This document shows, in pieces, positions 35,958 through 48,700 of a DNA stretch of 64,000 nt. The notes under the pieces were generated by a model, which was not told where the DNA came from, ran no database searches, and saw nothing but the letters and a program-made list of their open reading frames with translations. A program made the translations under genes and the position numbers. The stretch is from Cranoglanis bouderius (lineage: Eukaryota > Chordata > Actinopteri > Siluriformes > Cranoglanididae): contig CM042548.1 in NCBI GenBank assembly GCA_023630585.1, forward strand, positions 15,014,527 through 15,078,526, in the 5' to 3' direction. Within the stretch, counting starts at the first letter, position 1. Each line of letters begins with the position of its first letter.

Positions 35958-37135
35958 GAAAGATTTCCTTTCCTTTCCTTTTTTCTGTTTCCTTTCCTTG
36001 ATTTCCTTTCTTTTTTCCTTTTCCCTTTCCTTTCCGTTCCTTTTTTGCATTTCCTTTCCTTTCCTTTTTTCTTTTTTCCCCCTTTCCTTTCATTTGTTTT
36101 TTCTTTTCCTTTTTTCCCTTTCCTTCCCTTTCCTTTCCTTTTCCCCTTTCCCTTTCCCCCCCTTTCTTTTCCTTTCCTTTCTTTCCTTTTTTCCCTTCCT
36201 TTCTTTCCTTTCCTTCCCTTTCATTTTCCCTTTCTTCTTTCCCGTTTTTCCCTTTTTTCTTTTCCTTACTTTCCTTTTCCCTTTTTATTTCTTTCCTTTT
36301 TTCTTTCCTTTCCTTGTTTCCCCCCTTTCCTTTCCTTTCATTCCTTTTTTCCTTTCATTTCCTTTATTTCCTTTCCTTTCCTTTTTCCCCTTTCATTTCC
36401 TTTCCTTTCCTTTCCTTTTTCCCTTTCATTTCATTTCCTTTTCCCCCTTTCATTTCATTTCCTTTTCCCCCTTTCATTTCATTTCCTTTTTCCCCTTTCA
36501 TTTCATTTCCTTTTTCCCCTTTCATTTCATTTCCTTTTTCCCCCTTTCATTTCATTTCCTTTTTCCCCTTTCATTTCATTTCCTTTTTCCCCTTTCATTT
36601 CATTTCCTTTTTCCCCTTTCATTTCATTTCCTTTTTCCCCTTTCATTTCATTTCCTTTTTCCCCCTTTCATTTCATTTCCTTTTTCCCCCTTTCATTTCA
36701 TTTCCTTTTTCCCCCTTTCATTTCATTTCCTTTTTCCCCCTTTCATTTCATTTCCTTTTTCCCCCTTTCATTTCATTTCCTTTTTCCCCCTTTCATTTCA
36801 TTTCCTTTTTCCCCCTTTCATTTCATTTCCTTTTCCCCCTTTCATTTCATTTCCTTTTCCCCCTTTCATTTCATTTCCTTTTTCCCCTTTCATTTCATTT
36901 CCTTTTTCTCCTTTCCTTTCCTTTCCTTTTTCCCCTTTCATTTCATTTCCTTTTTCCCCTTTCATTTCATTTCCTTTTTTCTTTCCCCCTTTCATTTCAT
37001 TTCCTTTTTTCTTTCACCCTTTCCTTTCCTTTTTTCTTTCACCCTTTCCTTTTTTCTTTTTTCCCTTTTCCTTTCCCCCTTTCCTTTCCTTTCCTTTCTC
37101 CTTTTTTCCATTCCTTTTTTCCTTCCCTTCCCCAA
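35958..37135. repeat. Polypyrimidine tract, about 1.2 kb (CTTTCATTTCATTTCCTTTT units)
   Basis: Almost pure C and T on the plus strand, broken mainly by single A in TTTCATTTCATTTCC. The middle part (36440-36960) is a tandem repeat of 25-27 bp: CATTTCATTTCC then TTTTTCCCCC. ORFs of 413, 409 and 274 residues in overlapping frames (FISFPFSPF) are repeat artefacts. Such tracts can adopt triplex structure; none is shown here. Confidence 0.95.
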
Positions 37136-37758
37136 TAAATTCCATTCCATACATCTGAAATAAACTGGATTCTTGTTAGAGTCCTGTAGTCCAGCACTGC
37201 CACCTATAGACGGGGAGACGTAAAGCCCAAAGCACACGTTATCACGTGAAATACATGTGAAGGTGCTTGAGAATAATGTGAGATCACACGTGTTGAAAAA
37301 GATATGAATCATGTGAAACAGTCGCCCGATCTGTTTGAGCAGAGTGCAGAGAGCTGGACAGACTAAAAGACTAAAGTGCCGCTGCATCGCTCTAGAGATG
37401 AAGCGAGGGCACATGATTCAGGATGAGCTATTCTTCTAAGAGGGTATTGTAATGGCTTTAGTCAGGGTGTGAACTGAAGGATCTTGCATGTTTGCCATGT
37501 CATGTGTGAAGAGGAGGCTGAAGAGTAAACCGGTGGTGTGTCAGACCTCATCAGTCACTACAACAGCTACACCCTTGTCCAATTTAAGAGTTCAGCAAAA
37601 CGTGAAGGCCGGTGCTGCAAAGGGACTACTGCTTTTCATCATGAGTGTGATGCTCGAGTGGAAATGATTTGTGCATTGTGATGAACTGAGATGCAATTAA
37701 CACCTGAATTACATGAATGAACCTCCATTATGTTGCAGCGGAATAAAAGTGAGGCAGG

Positions 37759-37840
<82 letters not shown>

Positions 37841-38090
37841 TGTGGTGTACTAGTGTACGTGTGACTGAATCACTGTACGTGCCTGGTTTCGCCTGCATGT
37901 TATTTCATCTCATCTGTGTAGTTAAAAAAACATAAATGTTACTACGCTTCAAAATTGTGGAACTCAAAACCTTCTACTGCATGGATTATTACATTTACAT
38001 AAAAAAAAGTTTTCATCAATTTCTATTACTTGAATTAGTTCCAGTAATAAAAATATATAAATAAATTTTGAAAACAATTTTTTAGTGAGG
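37136..38090. other. Intergenic, no gene; contains (GT)n 37762-37838
   Basis: No coding exon or known repeat except the GT dinucleotide run of about 38 units. Confidence 0.5.
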
Positions 38091-38094
38091 GTGG

Positions 38095-38225
38095 TTGGTA
38101 AATTGTTGCCGTATGGCAACAATGTGCAGTGGTGGAAAGTATCATATAGTCAAAAATAACACAAAATGTAAAACTGGAGATAAATTAATTGTTGCCATAT
38201 GGCAACACCATGCAGTAAAGGGTTA
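38095..38225. repeat. Pair of GTTGCCATATGGCAAC palindromes
   Basis: TTGTTGCCGTATGGCAACAA (38102-38122) and GTTGCCATATGGCAAC (38191-38206) are near-identical palindromes about 85 bp apart. Both are followed by a variant of NNATGTGCAGT/CCATGCAGT, so the unit appears tandemly duplicated. Confidence 0.6.
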
Positions 38226-38262
38226 CGCTGGCATTTCATTGAAAGTACCTCCTCTGTTTTGG

Positions 38263-38293
<31 letters not shown>

Positions 38294-38339
38294 TGTGTTT
38301 ATCAGCTCTCTCAGCATGTTTATGTAAAAAATAAACACA

Positions 38340-39030
38340 ATTCTCAGCAAGAGAGACAGACAGACAAAAATAGAGCAAAAGACATCGAGAGAAAGAGAAA
38401 GATAGATAGATAGACAGACAGACACAGAAAGAAGGAGAGAGCATCAGTACAGAAATCCCTCCCTCCTCCTTTCCTCTTCTCCTCTTCCTCCCTCTCCTCC
38501 TCTGATGAGAGAAAAAGCAGAGGATGCTCTGTTTCTCCTCCTTCTCCTCCTCCTCCTCCTCCCATCAGCTCAGTTCCTCTTATCTCCCTGCTGCAGATGC
38601 GCTGTGGCTGAGAGCTTGTGTAATTATGTGCTGAGATCTCAGACTGCGATCACTTTGCTGCTGTTATCAGCTCTGACACCAATCTCCCTGAGTGACATTC
38701 CACCCAAAAGTGCTCCTCTAATCCCGAGTCCGGCTCCGAGTCCGAGTCCATCTCCGAATCCGGGATCAGTGTGAAGAGTCGCTGCACAGGAAGATGAAGA
38801 GCGAGAGAAAGATGCTGTAGAGACAGAGAACACCGCATTTCCTTTTCTTCTGTTTCTGTCTGCAAAGAAGCACACAGAAGATCAGTGAGACAGGAGTCAT
38901 GAAGATGAAGAGGGTTTGGGTTTTTTCCCCTCATTTTTAATAGTTAGTGGCAGAATGTTTAAGATGCAAAACCACTGACACAAAAACTTAGAAACAATTA
39001 TGATACAAAGCATATTTTTAAACAATTTTT
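38340..39030. other. Intergenic, purine/pyrimidine-skewed and high-complexity blocks
   Basis: 38340-38450 is purine-rich (GAGA/GACA) and 38460-38560 is CTCC-rich. 38575-38780 is a compact block with TCCGAGTCCGAGTCC units near 38730. No exon is supported. Confidence 0.35.
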
Positions 39031-39038
39031 TTGTTTGA

Positions 39039-39042
39039 TCTA

Positions 39043-39109
<67 letters not shown>

Positions 39110-39128
39110 GTCTGTCTATCTATCTATT
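39039..39128. repeat. (CTAT/CTGT)n microsatellite
   Basis: CTGT units flank a CTAT core of about 13 units. Confidence 0.95.
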
Positions 39129-39182
39129 TGGTTGGTTATATTGTGAAAAGTCTAATGCCTCTCATGCAAAACTTTTAATTTC

Positions 39183-40627
39183 TAATATCTGAAAAAGTTA
39201 GGACAGTATGGAAAATGCTAATAAAAACAAAGAGGAGTGATTTGTAAATGTGCTTTGACTTGTATTTAAACAAAAAACGTATAAAGACAAGTTATTTAAT
39301 GTTTTACCTGCTCAACTGCATAGTTTATTGAAAATAAACGTTTATTTTGAAATTGACGCATGCAACAGGTTCCAAAAAAGTTGGGACAGGGGCAATTTAG
39401 GACTAATAGCGATGTGACAAGTTGAAATAAGAAGGTGATGTGAAACAGGTGAGGCAATCGTCTAATCATAGTATATAAGGAGCCTCCAAAAAAGGCCTAG
39501 TCCTTCAAGAGTAAGGATGGGTCGAGGCTCGCCAATCTGCCAACAGATGCATCAGCGAATAATCCAACACTTTGAGAACAACATTCCCCAAAGACAAATC
39601 GGTAGGATTTTCGCCATTTCACCTTCTACAGTGCACAATATCATTAAAAGATTCAAGGAATCTGGTCAAATCTCGGTGCGTAAAGGGCAAGGCCGAAAAC
39701 CACTTCTGAATGCGCGTGATCTCCGATCCCTCAGACGTCACTGTCTTAAAAACCGTCATGAGTCTGTAATGGATATCCTGACATGGGCTCGGGAATACTT
39801 TGGTAAGTCTTTGTTAGTCAACACCATTCGCCGCTGCATCCACAGATGCAAGTTAAGGCTTTACTATGCAAAGCAGAAGCCATACATCAACACTGTCCAG
39901 AAGTGCCGCCGACTTCTCTGGGCTCGGTCTCATCTGAGATGGATAGTAGCACAGTTGAATCGTGTTTTGTGGTCCGACAAGTCGACATTTCAAATAGTTT
40001 TTGGACAAAACAACCATCGTGTTCTCCAGGCCAAAGAGGAAAAGGACCATACAAGCTGTTATCAGCGTCAGGTCCAAAAGCCAGCATCTGTCATGGTATG
40101 GGGGTGTGTCAGTGCCCATGGCATGGGTAACTTGCACATCTGTGAGGGCACTATTAATGGAGAAAGATATGTACACATTTTGGAGCAACATATGCTGCCA
40201 TCCAGAGCAGGACAACACCAAACCACATTCTGCCCAGATGGTTGCGTAAGCAGAGAGTGTGGGCGCCAACATGGCCTGCCTGCAGTCCTGACCTGTCTCT
40301 GATTGAGAATGTGTGGTGTATTATGAAGCGCAAAATCAGGCAACAAAGGCCCTGTACTGTTGCACAGCTGAAGAAATGCGTAATGGATGAATGGGGGAAA
40401 ATTCTGCTTGCTAAACTTAACCAACTGGTGTCTTCAGTGCCCAAATGCTTAATAAGATTTGAAAAGAGTGTATATTTTCAAAAATAAATTAATTTCACAA
40501 AGTAAAACATCAAATAATGTGTTAATAATGTGTCAGTATAGTACAGGGTGAATTGAATTTTCAAATGACTCTTTTTGTTTGTTTTTTTCCATACTGTCCC
40601 AACCTTTTCAGAATTGGGGTTGTATAA
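39183..40627 (+). mobile_element. Tc1-like transposon, almost intact
   Basis: The ends are inverted: TCTGAAAAAGTTAGGACAGT at the left and ACTGTCCCAACCTTTTCAGA at the right, then ATTGGGGTTGTATA. The transposase is nearly complete (see 39517-40487). It is the best preserved element in the window. Left-end decay beyond 39183 leaves the exact boundary uncertain. Confidence 0.88.
39517..40487 (+). pseudogene. Tc1-like transposase, one frameshift
   Basis: The first 261 residues are open from ATG 39517. They contain a helix-turn-helix region (PQRQIGRIFAISPSTVHNII, about 24-43), an AT-hook-like KGQGRKPLLNARD and the first catalytic Asp, D154, in VLWSDKSTF. ASVMVWGCVSAHGMG follows. At about 40250-40280 the frame shifts by one. 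The C-terminal part continues in the other frame (to 40487), with PACSPDLSLIENVWCIMKRK carrying the catalytic Glu. The region of the second Asp (TTFCPDGCVSRECG) is altered compared with Tc1 proteins. It is probably inactive but young in appearance. Confidence 0.88.
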
Positions 40628-40639
40628 TTAAAATACAAC

Positions 40640-42260
40640 TTGGATTGAAACAGGGTTAAAGGAGGTGTAAAATGACCTTATGTGAAACATTTTCCATGAA
40701 ACATTAAACACCAACCTGAGCACTGGCCTAATGTGTGTGCATAATTTAACCCATTTTACATTCAGGAGAGTATATAAATGAATCCTCAAACACACACACA
40801 CACACACACACTATCAGAAAATCACCGCTTTAAATTTCCTCCTTATGCATGTGGTTAATGTCTTTTCAGCAGGATGGCTGCCTGGAATAGAAACTATTTA
40901 GCATGCAAATATAAAAATAATGGCAGCCATCATTTAATAAAACTTAAGTGCCGTCTTATCTCGTCTTGGCAGCAGGAGAGCACTTTACTTTCTTGTCCCG
41001 AGCCTTTCCCAACCGAGTTTCCACTGACAATGAAGCCATTATGTTAAAAACAGAGTGCAGCCACGTGGGGTGGATGAGATGGTGGGGTTGGGCAGCTAAT
41101 TGAGAGACACGTCCATGCACAGGCCCTCGATTGTGGATTGTGCATTTTGTTTCAGGGGGTTAAAATAAAAAACCCACAACACACACACACACACACACAT
41201 ACACACACTGAGTGTCCGATAAGGCAGCAGTATGGATTATGATGTTCGAGAGCCACCATCAGGCTCTCAGAGCTCGTTTCAGCCTGCAGGCCTCGACTAC
41301 AAACTAATTACAGTACCTTGTGCTTTTCAGCACAATTCCACATGAATAATGGCTTTTCATTTGACATGAATTGTCCCAACAAGCTGAGGCACAAGCAGAA
41401 TCAGGACAAATACATGAATACACAGATTAACATGCAGATTTTTTAAAATGCACAATTCGTGCTAGTCTGGAAAGGCCTGGGTGCCAAAACTTTTATTTAT
41501 TTATTTATTTATTTATTTAAATGTAATTCTACATCAATGCATTTAATTTTATGATTATGATCCTCATTTATAATTGGCTTTATTTAAATTATTTAAATCA
41601 ATAACACATGGAATTTCAATTTCGATATAATATTATATCACGATTATCCTGTACAATTCTCACCTGCAAAAATATATTTAAATTGATAGGTTCTTGTTTT
41701 TTTTCATGCTAAAAAGAAAACATTAGAAATGTTTTCTAATGTTTAAAACATTTAACATTCATAACATTACATACATAACATTCATAACATTCAGAAAACA
41801 TTAGAAATGTTATGTTGTTATTCACTTTTTTAATTATGTTGAACAATCAGAGATAAAAGTGTATTGTTTTAATATTTTTACTACCTTCTAACTGCAAAAA
41901 GAACGGTTAAATTTCTCATATAAATTTTTTATGTTAAATATTAAGACAGAAAAAAAACATTTTTTTTAAATTATTTAACTTTACTTTTATTTCCTGCAAC
42001 CTGACGTTTCCATGACAACCTCGCCTGCAAAAATATAATAAAATTGATAATACAGGTAAATCTATAAACTATAATTTTTTATAAATGATGTAATTTTATA
42101 CATGATTTTTATTTTTTCATATAACAATTTTTTTATTAGAATTTATTCTTATGTTTAATGATATTTATCCGTTTCTATATTACGTTTTTATATTACATTC
42201 TATCTACTTCCTGTTAACCAACGTCTCCATGACAACCTCTTCCTTGCAGTACCACCTCGA
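40640..42260. other. Intergenic upstream of sptlc2
   Basis: No exon recognised. It holds CA runs (40790-40810, 41180-41200), a TTTA run (41490-41520) and AT-rich DNA. 40840-41060 and 41250-41400 are high-complexity with an octamer ATGCAAAT (40903-40910) and are candidate conserved elements. Confidence 0.4.
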
Positions 42261-42612
42261 ACCGCTTTGGCAAGCGCGAGATGGTAGGCACCACGTCATT
42301 TTCAGGAAGCGCTTCTGATTGGTCGTCTGGAGGTTACTCTCGTTCATCACGCGCCTACTTAAACCCCGCCCTGTTTGCTCAGGCGGCCGGTGGAATTTGA
42401 CACACTAGCCACGCCTACCGCGCCTGTTATTGGCTGCTTCTTCTGGTTACCATAGGCGTCGACTTCCGGTATACGGAGGCTGGAATTTCAGGTTCTTCCT
42501 TCGTGTTAGTGGGTTTCCGAGGGAAAGTGTGTGCTTATTTCCTTACAGGATTTGTTTAATATTAATTCTTGGCCCTTTATTGATGTGTCCTTACACGACT
42601 TTGTAGGGAAGT
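42261..42612 (+). promoter_or_regulatory. sptlc2: sptlc2 promoter and 5'UTR
   Basis: GC-rich, CpG-containing sequence directly upstream of the ATG. There are two inverted CCAAT boxes (ATTGG at 42318-42322 and 42429-42433) and an ETS-type ACCGGAAG on the minus strand (42463-42470). No TATA box at the expected place. The transcription start is probably between 42470 and 42520; this is inferred. Confidence 0.65.
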
Positions 42613-42765
42613 ATGACCGAGAGCGCGGTGAACAAGGAGGCGAACGGGGACGTGTGTCAGCACCGGGCGGTGAACGGCGTGAAACCGGGAAGAAGTAGCG
42701 CAGTGAAGGATCAGCAGCGGTGTTACCAGGAAAAACACAGGTCCTTATACAAACATGACGAGAAG
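42613..42765 (+). CDS. sptlc2: sptlc2 exon 1 (coding part)
   Basis: 51 codons from ATG, donor GTGAGC at 42766. Polar, low-conservation N-terminus (VNKEANGDVCQHRAVNGVK); the position before LHHSECNGGLY fits the family. Confidence 0.9.
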
Positions 42766-45700
42766 GTGAGCAGGCTATAACCTCTACATAACGCTTTATA
42801 AACTCTCTACACCTCACAAGTACATCTGCCTGAAAACTTCACACTTCATCCCTGACTCGGAGCTGATCTCAGATCAGAAAGTTCAACTCAAAGCCCAACC
42901 CTGGAGCTGTTTATTTACTCTGGGATCTCTGTGTTTTATTATCACACGATCTTAAACGTGTTTATCAAGCTTGACAAGCTAGCTCTTTGCACATCTTTTC
43001 AAATAATCTACTGTGATCAGAAACTAGTGATTTCTTTTTCTTTTCTTTTTTTTTTACACACACCATTGAGAAAGTGTATTAATCAAATCCCTGTCTAAGT
43101 TGTGTACTGATCCGATATTGAGTATCGGGATCAGATCAGATTTCCCTGATTTCTAGCTTTGTTAAATCAGTGATGTATTTAGGTCATATTGGGTTTTTAT
43201 TGTTATTGATGCATATAACTTGAGTACATTGGGGCGGTACACAGTACAGTAACAACCCTGAACAAGTGAAAACACACTCACACTTCACATGGGTTTATGG
43301 GAGTGAGATGTGAAAGTCCAGTTCAACAAATTCTATCCAGAGATTACAGAAGTGACCTGGAGTAAAGATGAGACATCAGGGGAATAATGTGATAAATAAA
43401 AATATGTGAAAGTAAATGAATTGGGCAAATATAAATGTGTAACATGACATAAATCATGTGAAAGTAAATATAAAAAATAAACATAACATTCAGGACATTA
43501 AATATTCTGGACGATAAATACTATAGGCTGTAAATACTCTGGACGATAAATACTCTGGACGATAAATACTCTGGACGATAAATACTCTGGACGATAAATA
43601 TTCTGGACGATAAATACTCTGGACGATAAATATTCTAGGAAATAAATACTATAGGCTGTAAATACTCTGGACGATAAATACTCTGGGCGATAAATACTCT
43701 GGGCGATAAATACTCTGGGCGATAAATACTATAGGCTGTAAATACTATAGGCTGTAAATACTCTGGACGATGAATACTCTGGACGATGAATACTCTGGAC
43801 GATAAATACTATAGGCTGTAAATACTCTGGACGATGAATACTCTGGACGATAAATACTATAGGCGATAAATACTCTGGACGATAAATACTCTGGACGATA
43901 AATACTCTGGACGATAAATACTCTGGACGATAAATACTCAGGGCGATAAATACTCAGGACAATAAATACTATAGGCGATAAATACTCTGGACGATAAATA
44001 CTCTGGACGATAAATGTTCTGGGCGATAAATACTATAGGCTGTAAATACTCTGGGCGATAAATACTCTGGACGATAAATACTCTGGACGATAAATACTAT
44101 AGGCTGTAAATACTCTAGACGGTAAATACTCTGGACGATGAATACTATAGGCTGTAAATACTCTGGACGATAAATATTCTGGGAAATAAATACTCTGGAC
44201 GATAAATGCTCTGGACGATAAATGCTGTGGACGATAAATGCTGTGGACGATAAATGCTGTGGACGATAAATGCTCTGGACGATAAATGCTCTGGACGATA
44301 AATGCTCTGGACGATAAATACTCTGGATGATAAATAATATAGGCTGTAAATACTCTGGACGATAAATACTCTGGACGATAAATACTCTGGACGATAAATA
44401 CTATAGGCTGTAAATACTCTGGACGATAAATACTCTGGACGATAAATACTCTGGACGATAAATACTCTGGACGATAAATATTCTGAACAATAAATACTCT
44501 GGACGATAAATATTCTGGGCAATAAATACTGTAGGCTGTAAATACTCTGGACGATAAATACTATATGCTGTAAATACTCTGGACGATAAATATTCTGGAC
44601 AATAAATACTCTGGGCGATAAATACTCTGGATGATAAATACTAAGGCTGTAAATACTCTGGACGATAAATACTATAGGCTATAAATACCCTGGGCAGTAA
44701 ATACCCTGGACGACAAATACTATAGGCTGTAAATACTCTGGACGATAAATACTCTGGACGATAAATACTATAGGCTGTAAATACTCTGGACGATAAGTAC
44801 CCTGGAAGATAAATACTGTAGGCTGTAAATACTATAGGCTGTAAATACCCTGGACGATAAATACTATAGGCTGTAAATACTCTGGATGATAAATACCCTG
44901 GACGATAAATACTATAGGCTGTAAATACTCTGGACGATAAGTACCCTGGAGGATAAATACTATAGGCTGTAAATACTCTGGACGATAAATACCCTGGACG
45001 ATAAATACTATAGGCTGTAAATACTCTGGACGATAAATGCTATAGGCTGTAAATACTCTGGACGATAAATGCTATAGGCTGTAAATACTCTGGACGATAA
45101 ATACTATAGGCTGTAAATACTCTGGACGATAAATACTCTGGACGATAAATACTATAGGCTGTAAATACTCTGGACGATAAATACTCTGGACGATAAATAC
45201 TATAGGCTGTAAATACTCTGGACGATAAATACTCTGGACGATAAATACTCTGGATGATAAATACTATAGGCTGTAAATACCCTGGACGATAAATACTATA
45301 GCCTGTAAATACTCTGGACGATAAATATTCTGGACGATAAATACTATAGGCTGTAAATACCCTGGACGATAAATACCCTGGACGATAAATACTATAGGCT
45401 GTAAATACCCTGGGCGATAAATACCCTGGATGATAAATACTATAGGCTGTAAATACTCTGGACGATAAATACTATAGGCTGTAAATACTCTGGACGATAA
45501 ATACTATAGGCTATAAATACCCTGGGCAGTAAATACCCTGGACAGTAAATACTATAGGCTATAAATACTCTGGGCAGTAAATACCCTGGACAGTAAATAC
45601 TATAGGCTATAAATACTCTGGATGATAAATACTCTGGAGGATAAATACTCTGGACGATAAATACTATAGGCTGTAAATACTCTGGGCAGTAAATACCCTG

Positions 45701-48700
45701 GACAGTAAATACTATAGGCTATAAATACTCTGGGCAGTAAATATCCTGGACAGTAAATACTATAGGCTATAAATACTCTGGGCAGTAAATACCCTTCACA
45801 GTAAATACTATAGGCTATAAATACTCTGGGCAGTAAATACCCTGGGCAGTAAATACTATAGGCTATAAATACTCTGGACGATAAATACTATAGGCTGTAA
45901 TAACCCTGGGCAGTAAATACCCTGGACAGTAAATACCCTGGACAGTAAATACTCTGGATGATAAATACTATAGGCTATAAATACCCTGGGCAGTAAATAC
46001 CCTGGACAGTAAATACTATAGGCTATAAATACTCTGGGCAGTAAATACCCTGGACAGTAAATACTATAGGCTATAAATACTCTGGGCAGTAAATACCCTG
46101 GACAGTAAATACTATAGGCTATAAATACTCTGGGCAGTAAATACCCTGGACAGTAAATACTATAGGCTATAAATACACTGGGCAGTAAATACCCTGGACA
46201 GTAAATACTATAGGCTATAAATACTCTGGGCAGTAAATACCCTTCACAGTAAATACTATAGGCTATAAATACTCTGGGCAGTAAATACCCTGGGCAGTAA
46301 ATACTATAGGCTATAAATACACTGGACGATAAATACTATAGGCTGTAATAACCCTGAGCAGTAAATACCCTGGACAGTAAATACCCTGGACAGTAAATAC
46401 CCTGGACAGTAAATACTCTGGATGATAAATACTATAGGCTATAAATACTCTGGGCAGTAAATACCCTGGACAGTAAATACTATAGGCTATAAATACTCTG
46501 GGCAGTAAATACCCTGGACAGTAAATACTATAGGCTATAAATACTCTGGGCAGTAAATACCCTGGACAGTAAATACTATAGGCTATAAATACTCTGGGCA
46601 GTAAATACCCTTCACAGTAAATACTATAGGCTATAAATACTCTGGGCAGTAAATACCCTGGACAGTAAATACTATAGGCTATAAATACTCTGGATGATAA
46701 ATACTCTGGAGGATAAATACTCTGGACGATAAATACTATAGGCTGTAAATACTCTGGACGATAAATACTCTGGACGATAAATACTCTGGACGATAAATAC
46801 TATAGGCTGTAAATACTCTGGATGATAAATACTATAGGCTGTAATAACCCTGGGCAGTAAATACCCTGGACAGTAAATACTCTGGATGATAAATACTATA
46901 GGCTATAAATACCCTGGGCAGTAAATACCCTGGACAGTAAATACTGTAGGCTATAAATACTCTGGGCAGTAAATACCCTGGACAGTAAATACTATAGGCT
47001 ATAAATACTCTGGGCAGTAAATACCCTGGACAGTAAATACTATAGGCTATAAATACACTGGGCAGTAAATACCCTGGACAGTAAATACTATAGGCTATAA
47101 ATACTCTGGGCAGTAAATATCCTGGACAGTAAATACTATAGGCTATAAATACTCTGGGCAGTAAATACCCTTCACAGTAAATACTATAGGCTATAAATAC
47201 TCTGGGCAGTAAATACCCTGGGCAGTAAATACTATAGGCTATAAATACTCTGGACGATAAATACTATAGGCTGTTATAACCCTGGGCAGTAAATACCCTG
47301 GACAGTAAATACCCTGGACAGTAAATACTCTGGATGATAAATACTATAGGCTATAAATACCCTGGACAGTAAATACTATAGGCTATAAATACTCTGGGCA
47401 GTAAATACCCTGGACAGTAAATACTATAGGCTATAAATACTCTGGGCAGTAAATACCCTGGACAGTAAATACTATACGCTATAAATACACTGGACAGTAA
47501 ATATTATAGGCTATAAATACTCTGGGCAGTAAATATCCTGGACAGTAAATACTATAGGCTATAAATACTCTGGGCAGTAAATACCCTTCACAGTAAATAC
47601 TATAGGCTATAAATACTCTGGGCAGTAAATACCCTGGGCAGTAAATACTATAGGCTATAAATACTCTGGACGATAAATACTATAGGCTGTAATAACCCTG
47701 AGCAGTAATAACCCTGAGCAGTAAATACCCTGGACAGTAAATACCCTGGACAGTAAATATCCTGGACAGTAAATACTCTGGATGATAAATACTATAGGCT
47801 ATAAATACCCTGGGCAGTAAATACCCTGGACAGTAAATACTATAGGCTATAAATACTCTGGGCAGTAAATACCCTGGACAGTAAATACTATAGGCTATAA
47901 ATACTCTGGGCAGTAAATACCCTGGACAGTAAATACTATAGGCTATAAATACTCTGGGCAGTAAATACCCTGGACAGTAAATACTATAGGCTATAAATAC
48001 TATGGGCAGTAAATACCCTGGACAGTAAATACTATAGGCTATAAATACTCTGGGCAGTAAATACCCTGGACAGTAAATACTATAGGCTATAAATACTATG
48101 GGCAGTAAATACCCTGGACAGTAAATACTATAGGCTATAAATACTCTGGACGATAAATACTATAGGCTGTAATAACCCTGGGCAGTAAATACCCTGGACA
48201 GTAAATACCCTGGACAATAAATACTCTGGATGATAAATACTATAGGCTATAAATACCCTGGGCAGTAAATACCCTGGACAGTAAATACTATAGGCTATAA
48301 ATACTTTGGGCAGTAAATACCCTGGACAGTAAATACTCTGGATGATAAATACTATAGGCTATAAATACTCTGGGCAGTAAATACCCTGGACAGTAAATAC
48401 TATAGGCTATAAATACTCTGGACGATAAATATTATAGGCTGTTATAACCCTGGGCAGTAAATACCCTGGACAGTAAATACCCTGGACAGTAAATACTCTG
48501 GATGATAAATACTATAGGCTATAAATACCCTGGGCAGTAAATACCCTGGACAGTAAATACTATAGGCTATAAATACTTTGGGCAGTAAATACCCTGGACA
48601 GTAAATACTCTGGATGATAAATACTATAGGCTATAAATACTCTGGGCAGTAAATACCCTGGACAGTAAATACTATAGGCTATAAATACACTGGACGGTAA

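Noticed and set aside
35922..37163. Overlapping ORFs of 413, 409 and 274 residues rich in F, P, S
   Set aside because: They lie in a polypyrimidine tract that has no stop codons in three frames; composition alone explains them.
44145..44522. 125-residue minus-strand ORF with repeated SSRVFIVQSIY
   Set aside because: It is the translation of the 16-bp minisatellite; the frame is open because the unit has no stop in that strand.
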